DNA from: JANQJA01 sp047947185
GTDB taxonomy: Bacteria; Pseudomonadota; Gammaproteobacteria; Pseudomonadales; Azotimanducaceae
Direction: 5' to 3'
DNA length: 64,000 nt
Assembly (NCBI GenBank): GCA_047947185.1
Contig: CP170502.1
Coordinates: 4,836,001 to 4,900,000, forward strand
Of the stretch, positions 52,199 through 61,662 are shown piece by piece. The translations under genes were made by a program, and so were the position numbers. The notes under the pieces were generated by a model. It saw only the letters and a program-made list of their open reading frames with translations, ran no database searches and was not told the origin of the DNA. The stretch's first letter is position 1. The number at the start of each line of letters is the position of its first letter.

Positions 52199-53242
52199 AT
52201 GATTGAGTCCGACCGGCTGGTATCCCCCGAGCAGATGACTGCAGAGTCATCCCAGGACTGGGCGATCAGGCCAAAACGCTTTGCAGACTATCGCGGCCAG
52301 CAGGCAGTCACGGATCAGATGACAATTTTTATTGCCGCCGCCAGGGCGCGCGGGGAATCGCTGGATCACACGCTCATTTTTGGCCCGCCAGGTCTTGGCA
52401 AGACAACCCTGGCCAACATTATTGCCAACGAAATGGGCGTGCAGATCAAGTCGACGTCCGGGCCGGTCATAGAAAAGAAGGGTGACCTGGTAGCTGCCCT
52501 GACCAACCTGGAAGAAGGCGACGTGCTTTTTATCGACGAAATTCACCGCCTGACCCCGGCGGTGGAAGAAGTGCTGTATCCCGCGATGGAGGACTACCAG
52601 ATCGACCTGACAATTGGCGAGGGGCCTGCTGCCCGCAGCATCAAAATTGACTTGCCCCCCTTTACACTTGTTGGTGCCACTACGCGGACGGGACTTCTGA
52701 CATCACCGCTGCGCGATCGTTTTGGCATAGTGCAGCGACTGGAGTTCTATGCTGTTGAAGACCTGATGCACATTGTGCTGCGATCTGCTGAACTGCTGGG
52801 TGTAGCCACGGAGCGTGAAGGGGCGCATGAAATTGCCCGGCGATCCCGGGGAACACCGAGAATTGCCAACCGCCTGTTGCGGCGCGTGCGCGACTTCGCA
52901 GAAGTCAGGGCTGATGGGGTTATCACACGGGAAGTTGCTGACCGGGCGCTCGACATGCTGAAGGTGGACGCCAGCGGTTTTGACCATATGGACCGCCGGT
53001 TGCTGCTGGCCATGATCGAGAAGTTTGATGGTGGACCGGTGGGCATAGACAGCCTGGCCGCGGCAATTGGTGAAGAGCGTGACACGATCGAAGATGTGTA
53101 TGAACCCTTTCTTATCCAGCAGGGATTTATGCAGCGTACCCCAAGGGGCAGGATCGCAACCCGGACTGCCTACCTTCACTTTGGGCTGTCGCGTGCTGGC
53201 GGCAGCAGTGACCTTTTTCGCGGTGATGACGAGCCGCACTAG
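52199..53242 (+). CDS. ruvB: Holliday junction helicase RuvB
   Basis: A 347-residue AAA+ motor. Walker A GPPGLGKTTLAN, Walker B FIDEIHRL, sensor GATTRTGLL and the C-terminal winged helix are visible. ATG at 52199, 80 bases after ruvA. Next comes tolQ with no ybgC in between. Confidence 0.95.
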   Translation: MIESDRLVSPEQMTAESSQDWAIRPKRFADYRGQQAVTDQMTIFIAAARARGESLDHTLIFGPPGLGKTTLANIIANEMGVQIKSTSGPVIEKKGDLVAALTNLEEGDVLFIDEIHRLTPAVEEVLYPAMEDYQIDLTIGEGPAARSIKIDLPPFTLVGATTRTGLLTSPLRDRFGIVQRLEFYAVEDLMHIVLRSAELLGVATEREGAHEIARRSRGTPRIANRLLRRVRDFAEVRADGVITREVADRALDMLKVDASGFDHMDRRLLLAMIEKFDGGPVGIDSLAAAIGEERDTIEDVYEPFLIQQGFMQRTPRGRIATRTAYLHFGLSRAGGSSDLFRGDDEPH

Positions 53243-53260
53243 CCACATGGAGCAGAACGC

Positions 53261-53932
53261 GTGAACGAACCTCTATCCATCCTTGATCTTATTCTCAACG
53301 CCAGTGTCCTGGTGCAGATTGTCATGGGCATGCTGGTGCTGGCATCACTCATTTCCTGGGTGATGATTTTTCAGCGCGGCTTCTCCCTGTCGGCGATTCG
53401 GCGTGATGCAGAAGCTTTTGAAAGTGAGTTCTGGTCCGGCAAGGACCTGCGGCAGATCTTCAAGGAACTCGATGAGGCAGAAGACCACCCCATCGGCATG
53501 GCAGCTATTTTCCATGCCGGTTTCCGGGAATTCACCCGGCTGCGTTCCCAGTCTGCCGATACCGATCGCGTGATGCAGAATGTGCAGCGCGCCATGCGCG
53601 TGTCCATGTTTCGGGAAGAAGAACGCCTGGAAACGCACCTGCCGTTTCTGGCAACGGTAGGTTCAACCAGTCCCTACATCGGACTCTTTGGCACCGTCTG
53701 GGGAATCATGAATTCGTTTCGGGGGCTGGCTACAGTTAACCAGGCGAGCCTGTCGGTGGTGGCGCCGGGTATCTCGGAAGCACTGGTTGCCACGGCCATG
53801 GGCCTTTTTGCCGCCATCCCTGCGGTGATTGCATATAACCGTTATGCCGCGCAGGTTGAGGTCATCGTCAATCGCTTCGAGGCTTTCAGCGACGAACTCA
53901 GCAGTATTCTCTATCGCGCCACCAACAGCTAG
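53261..53932 (+). CDS. tolQ: Tol-Pal proton-channel protein TolQ
   Basis: A 223-residue inner-membrane protein with three membrane helices (about 15-37, 130-152, 163-185). It forms the proton channel with TolR. GTG at 53261 with GGAG nine bases upstream. Confidence 0.92.
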   Translation: MNEPLSILDLILNASVLVQIVMGMLVLASLISWVMIFQRGFSLSAIRRDAEAFESEFWSGKDLRQIFKELDEAEDHPIGMAAIFHAGFREFTRLRSQSADTDRVMQNVQRAMRVSMFREEERLETHLPFLATVGSTSPYIGLFGTVWGIMNSFRGLATVNQASLSVVAPGISEALVATAMGLFAAIPAVIAYNRYAAQVEVIVNRFEAFSDELSSILYRATNS

Positions 53933-53941
53933 GAACAGAAC

Positions 53942-54379
53942 ATGGCCAAGGCAGCTAGAAGAAAGCCGATGTCCGAGATCAACGTGGTGCCCTATATAGA
54001 CGTCATGCTGGTGTTGCTGGTGATTTTTATGGTCACTGCGCCCCTGATGACCCAGGGTATAGACGTCGAACTGCCCGAGGCATCCTCAGGCGCACTTGAT
54101 GTTGACGAGAATGAACCAACCCTGGTGGTTTCGGTCAAAGCCGACGGGAGTTACTACATGAACACCGGTGAGGCAGAAACGCCCGTGGAACTCGCAATGA
54201 TCGAAACGCGGGCAAGCAAGATTATTGCGGCGAACCCGGGCATTGCCGTACTGGTGGAAGGCGACAGAAACCTGCCTTACGGCACGATCATCAACGTCAT
54301 GGATGTGCTGCAGGGTGCCGGTGCGCGTAACGTGGGTCTTATTACGCAACCACCGGAGAGTGCAGGGCGCAGCCAGTGA
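53942..54379 (+). CDS. tolR: TolR
   Basis: A 145-residue protein with one N-terminal membrane helix (about 17-37) that carries the critical Asp (YIDVMLVLLVIFMV), as in ExbD/TolR. A periplasmic domain follows. It overlaps tolA by 4 bases. Confidence 0.92.
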   Translation: MAKAARRKPMSEINVVPYIDVMLVLLVIFMVTAPLMTQGIDVELPEASSGALDVDENEPTLVVSVKADGSYYMNTGEAETPVELAMIETRASKIIAANPGIAVLVEGDRNLPYGTIINVMDVLQGAGARNVGLITQPPESAGRSQ

Positions 54380-55149
54380 ATTCGGCCCTGAGCTATGTGT
54401 TTTCGTCTGTGCTTGCGGTTGCGCTGCATGGGCTGTTGATAGCGGTACTGTTGGTCAACTGGACCGGTGAGGACAAGGTTGACGTTACGCCGATTGAACA
54501 TTTTTACATTGAGGCTGCCCTGGTGCCGCAAAACCCGCACAGGGTGAAAGAACAGCGTACCGCCGCTGCGGCGGCCGCGCGCGCTGATGCCCGGGCCCGG
54601 CAAAAGGCAGAGCAGGATCGCCAGGCTGCACAGCGGCGGGCAACAATTGAGGCGGAAGCGAGGGCAAAAGCGGCTGCAGCCGCCAGGGAAGAGGCCCTGG
54701 CCCGACAGAATGCCCCGGCACCTGCAGCTGCCCCATCCGAACCGGCTGCCACCGCACAGCCTGTGGTCGAAGAGGAAGCACGGCAACTAATGGAGCAGAG
54801 CCTGCAGATGGCCATACTCGATGAACAGGAGTATCGCCGTGCCGTTACGGATGATGAAAAGGCGATGGCTTATGTGGCGCAGATACAGGCGGAGATTGTG
54901 CAGAACTGGTCGCGTCCGCCCAGCGCCAGGAACGGGATGCAGGCACTCTTGAAGGTCCGTCTGGTACCCACGGGCGAAGTGGTTGATGTTGCTGTCATTG
55001 AAAGCAGTGGCAACGATGCGTTTGACCGTTCAGCCATGATTGCCGTGGAAAAAGCCGAACGTTTTATCGTGCCAACGGACGCTCGCCAGTTCGAGCGCAA
55101 TTTTCGCGAGTTTGAAGTCCTGTTCCGTCCCGAAGACCTGCGTTTATAG
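54376..55149 (+). CDS. tolA: TolA
   Basis: A 257-residue protein: N-terminal membrane anchor (about 8-24), an Ala/Glu/Arg/Gln-rich helical central region (about 55-110) and a C-terminal TolA domain (about 160-257) that meets TolB/Pal. Shorter than E. coli TolA (421). GTG at 54376 overlaps the tolR stop (GTGA). Confidence 0.9.
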   Translation: MNSALSYVFSSVLAVALHGLLIAVLLVNWTGEDKVDVTPIEHFYIEAALVPQNPHRVKEQRTAAAAAARADARARQKAEQDRQAAQRRATIEAEARAKAAAAAREEALARQNAPAPAAAPSEPAATAQPVVEEEARQLMEQSLQMAILDEQEYRRAVTDDEKAMAYVAQIQAEIVQNWSRPPSARNGMQALLKVRLVPTGEVVDVAVIESSGNDAFDRSAMIAVEKAERFIVPTDARQFERNFREFEVLFRPEDLRL

Positions 55150-55206
55150 GGATTATTCAACCAGCATCCCATGTTTCCAGGACCTAAACGGCTGATGAGT
55201 TTTACC

Positions 55207-56520
55207 ATGAGAATATTGTTTGTGCTTCTGTTGCTCTTGCCCATTTCCAGGTCTTTTGCGGACCTGCGGATTGAGGTGACCCAGGGTATTGATAACGCGG
55301 TACGTATTGCGGTGGTGCCGTTTGCCTGGCGAGGTGCAGGCGGGCTGCCAGAAGATGTGACGGAAATCATAGATTCTGACCTGACGTTGTCCGGCAGGTT
55401 CGACACACTGCCGGTCAGCCAGATGCTGAGCCTGCCCAACCAGGCGAGTGAAGTGTTTTTCCGGGACTGGCGGCTTCTGGATGTTGAATACCTGGTCATT
55501 GGCTACCTGGCGCCGGCAACAGAGCCAGGGCGCTTGCTGCTCACGTTTGAGCTTTACAGTGTGTTCAAACAACAGGTTGAAACGCGACAGACCATCAGCG
55601 GATCCATCGACGAACTGCGCGACATGGCACACCATGTAAGTGACGTGGTGTTCCAGAACCTGACGGGGATCGAAGGTGCCTTTTCAACCCGCATCATGTA
55701 CGTCACTTCAACCGGCGCCATCGGGGATCGTGAGTTTCAGCTCAATATTGCCGACGCTGACGGACGCAGGGTTGAAACCATCCTGCGCAGCCGTGAGCCC
55801 ATCCTCTCGGCCACCTGGTCGCCGGACGGTGACCGGGTGGCGTATGTGTCGTTTGAGAATGATGCACGACCGGCAATCTACATGCGGGAGATATCAACCG
55901 GGAGGGTGCAGCGCCTGACCAGTTACGAGGGATTAAACGGTGCGCCGGCCTTTTCGCCCGATGGCAAGCAGCTTGCCCTGGTGCTGTCCAAGGACGGCAG
56001 TCCCGACATATACGTCCTGAACCTGGAAAACAGGCGCCTGCGGCGCATCACGCGGCATTATGGCATTGATACCGAGCCCTCCTGGACGCCAGACGGCAAA
56101 GCCATAGTGTTTACCTCAAACCGGGGTGGTATGCCGCAGATTTACATGATCACCCTGGCTGACCTGTCAATCGAGCGGTTAACGTTTGAGGGCGACTACA
56201 ACGCCAAGGCTTCAATGTTGCCCGATGGCAATGCCATTGTGATGGTGCACCGGCGTGAGGGTATCTTCCATATTGCGCTGCTGGACCTGCGACGGGGCAG
56301 GCTCAGGGTGTTGACAGAAACCCAACTGGACGAGTCTCCCAGTATCGCGCCGAACGGAAGTATGCTAATTTATGCCACCCAAGTGGACAACAGCGGGATT
56401 CTGGCTGCCGTGTCTATTGATGGCGGGGTGAAGTTCAACCTGCCGTCAAATGAGGGAGATGTGCGGGAGCCTGCCTGGTCGCCGAAAAAGCGAAAGGTGT
56501 TTGAACCGATCTTGCCTTAA
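55207..56520 (+). CDS. tolB: TolB, periplasmic beta-propeller
   Basis: A 437-residue periplasmic protein with a signal peptide (MRILFVLLLLLPISRSFA), an N-terminal domain that contacts TolA and a six-bladed propeller with repeated SPDG/TPDG motifs (WSPDGDRVAYVS, FSPDGKQLALV). It binds Pal. The start is unsure: ATGs at 55171, 55195 and 55207 are all in frame, and none has a strong SD; 55207 gives the best signal peptide. Confidence 0.9.
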   Translation: MRILFVLLLLLPISRSFADLRIEVTQGIDNAVRIAVVPFAWRGAGGLPEDVTEIIDSDLTLSGRFDTLPVSQMLSLPNQASEVFFRDWRLLDVEYLVIGYLAPATEPGRLLLTFELYSVFKQQVETRQTISGSIDELRDMAHHVSDVVFQNLTGIEGAFSTRIMYVTSTGAIGDREFQLNIADADGRRVETILRSREPILSATWSPDGDRVAYVSFENDARPAIYMREISTGRVQRLTSYEGLNGAPAFSPDGKQLALVLSKDGSPDIYVLNLENRRLRRITRHYGIDTEPSWTPDGKAIVFTSNRGGMPQIYMITLADLSIERLTFEGDYNAKASMLPDGNAIVMVHRREGIFHIALLDLRRGRLRVLTETQLDESPSIAPNGSMLIYATQVDNSGILAAVSIDGGVKFNLPSNEGDVREPAWSPKKRKVFEPILP

Positions 56521-56630
56521 CTGGAAAATTGACTCAGGTTTGTGAAAACGGCGGGGAATGTGACCTGGTCGCGTGAACTCGCCGCGTGTTTTATGGTTTA
56601 ATCCGCAGATTGCGTTTATAGGAGCTAGTC

Positions 56631-57191
56631 ATGGTAACAAGAACAATTCGCGGGCTGGTGCTGGTTGGCATCACCACCCTGTTGATGGCCGGTTGCGCAA
56701 GTACGCAGCAGGAAGAGGAGATGGATGCGCCTGTTGCTGAAGCGCCTGCCCCGACCACGACTGTCGCTCCGGCGCCGGCACCGGCCCCTGAGGCGATCAA
56801 GCCCATGGTGCGCAACAACCGCCTGGTGGTACCGCTGGGCAATAACATGACCGGTACTGAAGCCCTGCAAGGGCTGTTCTACTTCGACTTTGACCAGGCG
56901 ATTGTCAAGCGCGCCGGCCATGCCGAACTTAACAAACATGCCCAGTACCTGAGTGCCAATCGATCAGAACGCGTCAGGCTCGAAGGTCATGCTGATGAAC
57001 GCGGTACACGCGAGTACAACCTGGCCCTGGGTGAGCGACGGGCAAATGCCGTCAAGGCCTATTTGCAGGCGCAGGGGGTGATGGCTTCACAGATGGAAGT
57101 GATCAGTTATGGTGAAGAGAAGCCAGCCAGTGACGCTCACAATGAAAGTGGCTGGGCCCTGAACCGACGCGTAGAAATCGTCTACAAGTAA
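56631..57191 (+). CDS. pal: Peptidoglycan-associated lipoprotein Pal
   Basis: A 186-residue outer-membrane lipoprotein. Lipobox with Cys22 (LLMAGC), a Pro/Ala-rich linker (about 30-60) and an OmpA-like domain with LEGHADERGTREYN. ATG at 56631 has AGGAG. It anchors peptidoglycan with TolB. Confidence 0.93.
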   Translation: MVTRTIRGLVLVGITTLLMAGCASTQQEEEMDAPVAEAPAPTTTVAPAPAPAPEAIKPMVRNNRLVVPLGNNMTGTEALQGLFYFDFDQAIVKRAGHAELNKHAQYLSANRSERVRLEGHADERGTREYNLALGERRANAVKAYLQAQGVMASQMEVISYGEEKPASDAHNESGWALNRRVEIVYK

Positions 57192-57216
57192 GTCTTATTT
57201 TGCGGGCACTTCGATC

Positions 57217-58047
57217 ATGAGCAATCGCCCGTACCGAAATGGTGTGCTGACCCTGCTGATTGCAGGCAGCGCACCATTGTTGTTTTTGAACCCGCTCTTT
57301 GCCGCAGAAAACCCGATCGAGGTCCGGTCACTGTCCTCGTCCTCCAGCACCACCGGGTCCGGGGAAATAGCCTTCCAGGCGCCCGTTGAAGAAGAGGTTG
57401 AACCGGGAATGGAAGGCATTGAAACCCAGTACCAGTTGCAGCTTCTGCAGCAGGAAGTGCAGACGCTCCGGGGGTTGGTGGAAGAGTTGACCTACCAGGT
57501 AGAGCGGATGCGCGAAACCCAGGAAGATCGTTACCTGGAGTTGGACAGTCGGGTCCAGTCGCTGATCAATACAGGTGCAGCGGGTGGATTTGTTGCTGGT
57601 ACCGAGCCGGATATTGCGGATGTCACGGCTGAGCCGGAGATAGTTTCCGGTAGCCAGAACGAGAAAGCGCTGTATGAAACAGCCCTGGAACTGATTCGCA
57701 ACCGCCAGTACGACCTTGCCATTACCCAGTTGCAGGCGGTTATCGCCCAGTATCCTGACGGGGACTTTACGGCGAATGCCTATTACTGGCTGGGTGAGGT
57801 TTATGCTGCCAAGCCGGAGCCGGATTACGAAAATGCGCGCCAGGCGCTGGCGCAGGTCATCACTTTTTTCCCTGACAACCGCAAGGTGCCTGATGCCGCC
57901 TTCAAACTCGGCAAGGTGTACCACCTGATGGGTGACTGCGATCGTGCCACCGAGTTACTGCGGCAGGTGGCGCGTGAACACCAGGGCAAGTCAGTTGCCA
58001 AACTGGCTGACGCCTATCTCAGGGACAAAGTCAACTGCAGCAACTGA
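57217..58047 (+). CDS. cpoB: CpoB (YbgF), Tol-Pal coordinator
   Basis: A 276-residue periplasmic protein with a signal peptide (about 1-29), a coiled-coil region (about 70-105) and C-terminal TPR repeats (ALYETALELIRNRQYDLAITQLQAV, TANAYYWLGEVYAAK). It couples Tol with cell-wall synthesis. It follows pal by 25 bases. Confidence 0.9.
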   Translation: MSNRPYRNGVLTLLIAGSAPLLFLNPLFAAENPIEVRSLSSSSSTTGSGEIAFQAPVEEEVEPGMEGIETQYQLQLLQQEVQTLRGLVEELTYQVERMRETQEDRYLELDSRVQSLINTGAAGGFVAGTEPDIADVTAEPEIVSGSQNEKALYETALELIRNRQYDLAITQLQAVIAQYPDGDFTANAYYWLGEVYAAKPEPDYENARQALAQVITFFPDNRKVPDAAFKLGKVYHLMGDCDRATELLRQVAREHQGKSVAKLADAYLRDKVNCSN

Positions 58048-58078
58048 TGCCTGTAACCGCCTTGACGGACGGGTAATC

Positions 58079-58723
58079 ATGGAATCCCTTCGAATCACTG
58101 AAATCTTTCTGTCCCTGCAGGGTGAAGCACGTACCGTGGGGCTGCCGACGGTGTTTGTCCGCCTGACGGGCTGTCCGCTGCGCTGCCACTACTGTGACAC
58201 AGCCTATGCCTTTCATGGTGGGCAGGTGATGGGCTTGTCCGACATTGTTGCAGCCGTGGAGGCAAAAGGCGCCAGATACGTGACGGTCACCGGGGGAGAG
58301 CCGCTGGCGCAACCCAACTGTGCCCGACTGCTGGCGATGTTGTGTGAGCGTGGCTTTGAGGTCTCACTGGAAACCAGCGGGGCTATGGACATTGCTATCC
58401 TGGATCCACGGGTCTCGGTTGTGCTGGATCTCAAGACACCTGGCTCGGGTGAGGTCGCGCGCAATCTCTATGGCAATATTGCCCACCTGAAATCAATTGA
58501 CCAGGTGAAGTTTGTGATTTGTAACCGGCAGGACTACGAGTGGGCAAACTTCAAACTCCGGGAGTACAACCTGGCTGACAAGGTCAGTGACGTCCTGTAT
58601 TCCGCCAGCCATGAGGAACTGCCGGCGCGGGAACTGGCAGAATGGATCATCCAGGACCGGCTGCCGGTGAGGCTGCAGATCCAGTTACACAAATATTTGT
58701 GGGGAGACAAACCCGGTGTCTGA
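58079..58723 (+). CDS. queE: 7-carboxy-7-deazaguanine synthase QueE
   Basis: A 214-residue radical-SAM enzyme of queuosine synthesis. The Fe-S motif is CPLRCHYC (Cx3Cx2C), and LQGEARTVGLPTVFVRLTG precedes it as in QueE. ATG at 58079. It overlaps queC by 8 bases. Confidence 0.92.
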   Translation: MESLRITEIFLSLQGEARTVGLPTVFVRLTGCPLRCHYCDTAYAFHGGQVMGLSDIVAAVEAKGARYVTVTGGEPLAQPNCARLLAMLCERGFEVSLETSGAMDIAILDPRVSVVLDLKTPGSGEVARNLYGNIAHLKSIDQVKFVICNRQDYEWANFKLREYNLADKVSDVLYSASHEELPARELAEWIIQDRLPVRLQIQLHKYLWGDKPGV

Positions 58724-59393
58724 GAAATCTGCCATCGTTCTGCTGTCGGGCGGGCTTGACTCTGCCACCGTGCTGGCAATTGCCAGGTCAGAAGGTTTTC
58801 GCTGCCACTGTCTCAGTTTTGACTATGGCCAGCGGCATCGAACAGAAATTGAATATGCTGGCCGCATTGCGACCAAACTCGGGGCCGAAGATCACCGGGT
58901 GGCCGTAATCGACATTGGCAGCTTTGGTGGTTCGGCATTGACCGATGCCAGTATTGATGTGCCCATTGATGGCGTTGAAGGCGGAATCCCCGTGACCTAC
59001 GTGCCTGCCAGGAACACCATTTTCCTGGCGTACGCTCTGGGACTGGCCGAGATCAAGGGCTGCGCGGACATATTCATCGGTGTCAACGCGGTGGATTATT
59101 CGGGGTATCCGGATTGTCGTCCGGAGTTTATTCGAGCGTTTGAGGCCATGGCCAATGTGGCGACCCGGGCCGGCATCGAAGGCCGGGGACTGCGTATCAA
59201 CACGCCGCTGATTGACCTGCGCAAGGACGAAATTATCAGCCGTGGTATTGGACTTGGCGTTGACTATGCGGAGACAGTGTCGTGTTACCAGCTCGACAGG
59301 GACGGCCTTGCCTGTGGCCTGTGCGACAGTTGCCGGATCCGCCGCGCCGGGTTTGAACGCGCTGGTGTCCCGGACCCGACCCGCTACCGCTGA
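58716..59393 (+). CDS. queC: 7-cyano-7-deazaguanine synthase QueC
   Basis: A 225-residue PP-loop enzyme. SGGLDSATVLA is the ATP motif; the zinc Cys cluster CYQLDRDGLACGLCDSC lies near the C-terminus. It makes preQ0 from the QueE product. GTG at 58716. It converges on prlC with a 10-base overlap. Confidence 0.93.
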   Translation: MSEKSAIVLLSGGLDSATVLAIARSEGFRCHCLSFDYGQRHRTEIEYAGRIATKLGAEDHRVAVIDIGSFGGSALTDASIDVPIDGVEGGIPVTYVPARNTIFLAYALGLAEIKGCADIFIGVNAVDYSGYPDCRPEFIRAFEAMANVATRAGIEGRGLRINTPLIDLRKDEIISRGIGLGVDYAETVSCYQLDRDGLACGLCDSCRIRRAGFERAGVPDPTRYR

Positions 59394-61438
59394 TTTTGGT
59401 CGACGCTGTTTGCCGGGTCGTCTGCTGCCAGCCCGCGGCCTCGCAGTAACGGCATGACGCCGGGTTCGCGACCGCGGAAACGGCAGTACAATTCCATGGG
59501 ATCGGCTGTGCCACCCCGTTCCAGGATGTTGCTGCGAAATGAGCGAGCGGTTTCCTGATCAAAAATGCCGTTTTCCCGGAAGGCGTCATAAGCGTCGGCA
59601 TCAAGTACCTCAGCCCAGATGTAGGAGTAGTAGCCAGCGGAATAGCTGCCTGAAAATATGTGCTGGAAGTAGGTTGAATGATACCGGGGGGCAATTTCGG
59701 GGATCAGGTTAATGGCTGCCATGGCTTCACTTTCCAGGGATTCGACACTGGCCACCGTGTCAACACCAACGCTGTGCCACGCCAGATCCAGGTAAGAGGC
59801 CGCAAGATACTCGGTGGTTTTGAAACCCTGGTTAAAGGTGCTGGCGGCCAGCAGTTTGCTGATGACGTCATCTGGCAGGGGTTCTCCCGTCTCATGGTGG
59901 CGGGCAAACGAATGCAGTACCAGGGGTTCAGTGGCCCAGTGCTCCATGATCTGGGAAGGAAGCTCAATAAAATCCCGTTTGACGGCCGTGCCGCTCAGGG
60001 AACGATAGCGTACCCGGCTCAGCAGGCCGTGGAGTGCGTGGCCAAATTCGTGGAACAGGGTGCGTACCTCGTCCATGCCGAGCAGGCAAGGGTTACCCCT
60101 TGGGAAATTGCAGGTGTTGTAGACGACCGGGTACTGTTTGCCGCCCAGGGTGGCATGTGGACGGATTGCATTCATCCAGGCACCGGGTTTTTTACCCGGG
60201 CGCATGAAGTAGTCGGTCATAAACAGGCCAACCAGGCTGTCGTCTTCATCAAGGACCTCAAACGCCTGTACGTCCTCGTGATAGACAGGCACCCCGGCAA
60301 CAGGCACCAGGCGGATACCAAACAGCCTGTGTGCAACATCAAAAGCACCGTCGCGAACATTCTCCAGTAGAAACCAGGGTTTTATCTTTTCGCTGTCGAG
60401 CGAAAACTCTTCCGTCCGCACTTTTTCGGTATAGAACCACCAGTCCCAGGCTTCGAGTTTGAAATTGCCACCCCCTGCCTGTATGCAGGACTGTAGCCGC
60501 GCTGCTTCAGCCAGGGCCTTTTGCCTTGCTGGCTGCCAGATCTGGTCCAGCAGGGCCCGGACAGCGTCGGGAGTGCCAGCCATACGGTCTGCCAGTACAT
60601 AGTCGGCCCAGCTGTCATAACCCATCAACGCGGCGCGCTCCGCCCGCAGTCTTGCAATGGCGGCGGCAGTGTCCCGATTGTTGTAGTCATTGCTGTTGTC
60701 CGCACAGCGAGTGTAGGCACGCCAGAGTTTTTCGCGTAGCTCCCGGCGCTCCGCGTACTGCAGGAATGGCGTCATGGATGACCGGGAAATGGTAAAGACA
60801 AATTTGCCCGGCTTGCCGCGTTGCTCCGCTTCCAGCGCCGCACTGGCCCGGACCGAGGCCGGCAAACCGGCAAGGTCAGCCTCCTCTTCCAGCACCAGCT
60901 CAAACTCACTCGCATCCTTGACAATATTCTGGCCAAACCGGGTGCTGAGACGGGAGAGGGTTTCATCAATCTCCAGTACCCGCTGGCGGGCGTTGGCAGG
61001 GAGCCCCGCGCCTGCCCTGACAAAAGCCTTGTGCGTCTCCTGCAACAGCTTTTGTCCTTCCTCGTCCAGCACCGGTTCACTTTCAGCCACAGCGGCAATG
61101 CGCTGGAACAGGTCCTGGCGCGTATAGATCCGGCTGTGATGGGCTGTCAGTACTGGCACTATCTCTTTCTGGACATCGCGGATTGCGTCGTTGGCCTGGG
61201 CTGACCCCAGGACAGACAGCACGGGGGCGATGCGATTCAGCAACCCACCTGAGGCCTCCAGTGCTTCCACCGTATTTTCAAAGGTAGGCGCCAGTGGGCT
61301 TGTCGCAATCCTGTCAATCTCAGCCGTATGCTGGTTGATGGCTTCAGTCAGGGCAGGGACAAAGTGCTCTGGCAGAATCGCCTCAAAAGGAGGTACACCG
61401 TGCGGTGTATCCCAGTTCTCGAGCAAGGGATTGGTCAT
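59384..61438 (-). CDS. prlC: Oligopeptidase A (M3 family)
   Basis: A 684-residue cytosolic zinc metallopeptidase. The active site is LFHEFGHALHG (HExxH). It degrades small peptides and signal peptides. The ATG at 61438 is preferred; the frame extends to 61594 over the tRNA gene, which I rejected. Confidence 0.93.
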   Translation of the reverse strand: MTNPLLENWDTPHGVPPFEAILPEHFVPALTEAINQHTAEIDRIATSPLAPTFENTVEALEASGGLLNRIAPVLSVLGSAQANDAIRDVQKEIVPVLTAHHSRIYTRQDLFQRIAAVAESEPVLDEEGQKLLQETHKAFVRAGAGLPANARQRVLEIDETLSRLSTRFGQNIVKDASEFELVLEEEADLAGLPASVRASAALEAEQRGKPGKFVFTISRSSMTPFLQYAERRELREKLWRAYTRCADNSNDYNNRDTAAAIARLRAERAALMGYDSWADYVLADRMAGTPDAVRALLDQIWQPARQKALAEAARLQSCIQAGGGNFKLEAWDWWFYTEKVRTEEFSLDSEKIKPWFLLENVRDGAFDVAHRLFGIRLVPVAGVPVYHEDVQAFEVLDEDDSLVGLFMTDYFMRPGKKPGAWMNAIRPHATLGGKQYPVVYNTCNFPRGNPCLLGMDEVRTLFHEFGHALHGLLSRVRYRSLSGTAVKRDFIELPSQIMEHWATEPLVLHSFARHHETGEPLPDDVISKLLAASTFNQGFKTTEYLAASYLDLAWHSVGVDTVASVESLESEAMAAINLIPEIAPRYHSTYFQHIFSGSYSAGYYSYIWAEVLDADAYDAFRENGIFDQETARSFRSNILERGGTADPMELYCRFRGREPGVMPLLRGRGLAADDPANSVDQNQR

Positions 61439-61545
61439 TGTGGGCAACAGCCTGGCGGAGCGGGCGATTTTACCACAGCCAGACTGGCGATTGCGGTTGG
61501 CTCCCGGCTGGATTGCCAGCCCTGTAGCCGGGGCTGCTGTCGATC

Positions 61546-61621
61546 TGGTGGGCCGTGGTGGGTTCGAACCACCGACCAATTGGTTAAAAGCCAACTGCTC
61601 TACCGGCTGAGCTAACGGCCC
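61546..61621 (-). tRNA. tRNA-Lys (UUU)
   Basis: On the minus strand a complete cloverleaf: acceptor GGGCCGT/ACGGCCC, D stem GCTC/GAGC, anticodon stem GTTGG/CCAAT with loop CTTTTAA (anticodon TTT), T stem GGTGG/CCACC with TTCGAAC. The CCA is encoded (61546-61548). It lies just upstream of prlC on the same strand. Confidence 0.95.
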
Positions 61622-61662
61622 AGATCAAGAAGGCCGGTATGATACCGATCTTTACCCAAAAC

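Noticed and set aside
61439..61594. N-terminal extension of oligopeptidase A
   Set aside because: It runs through the tRNA-Lys gene; the ATG at 61438 fits the family start.
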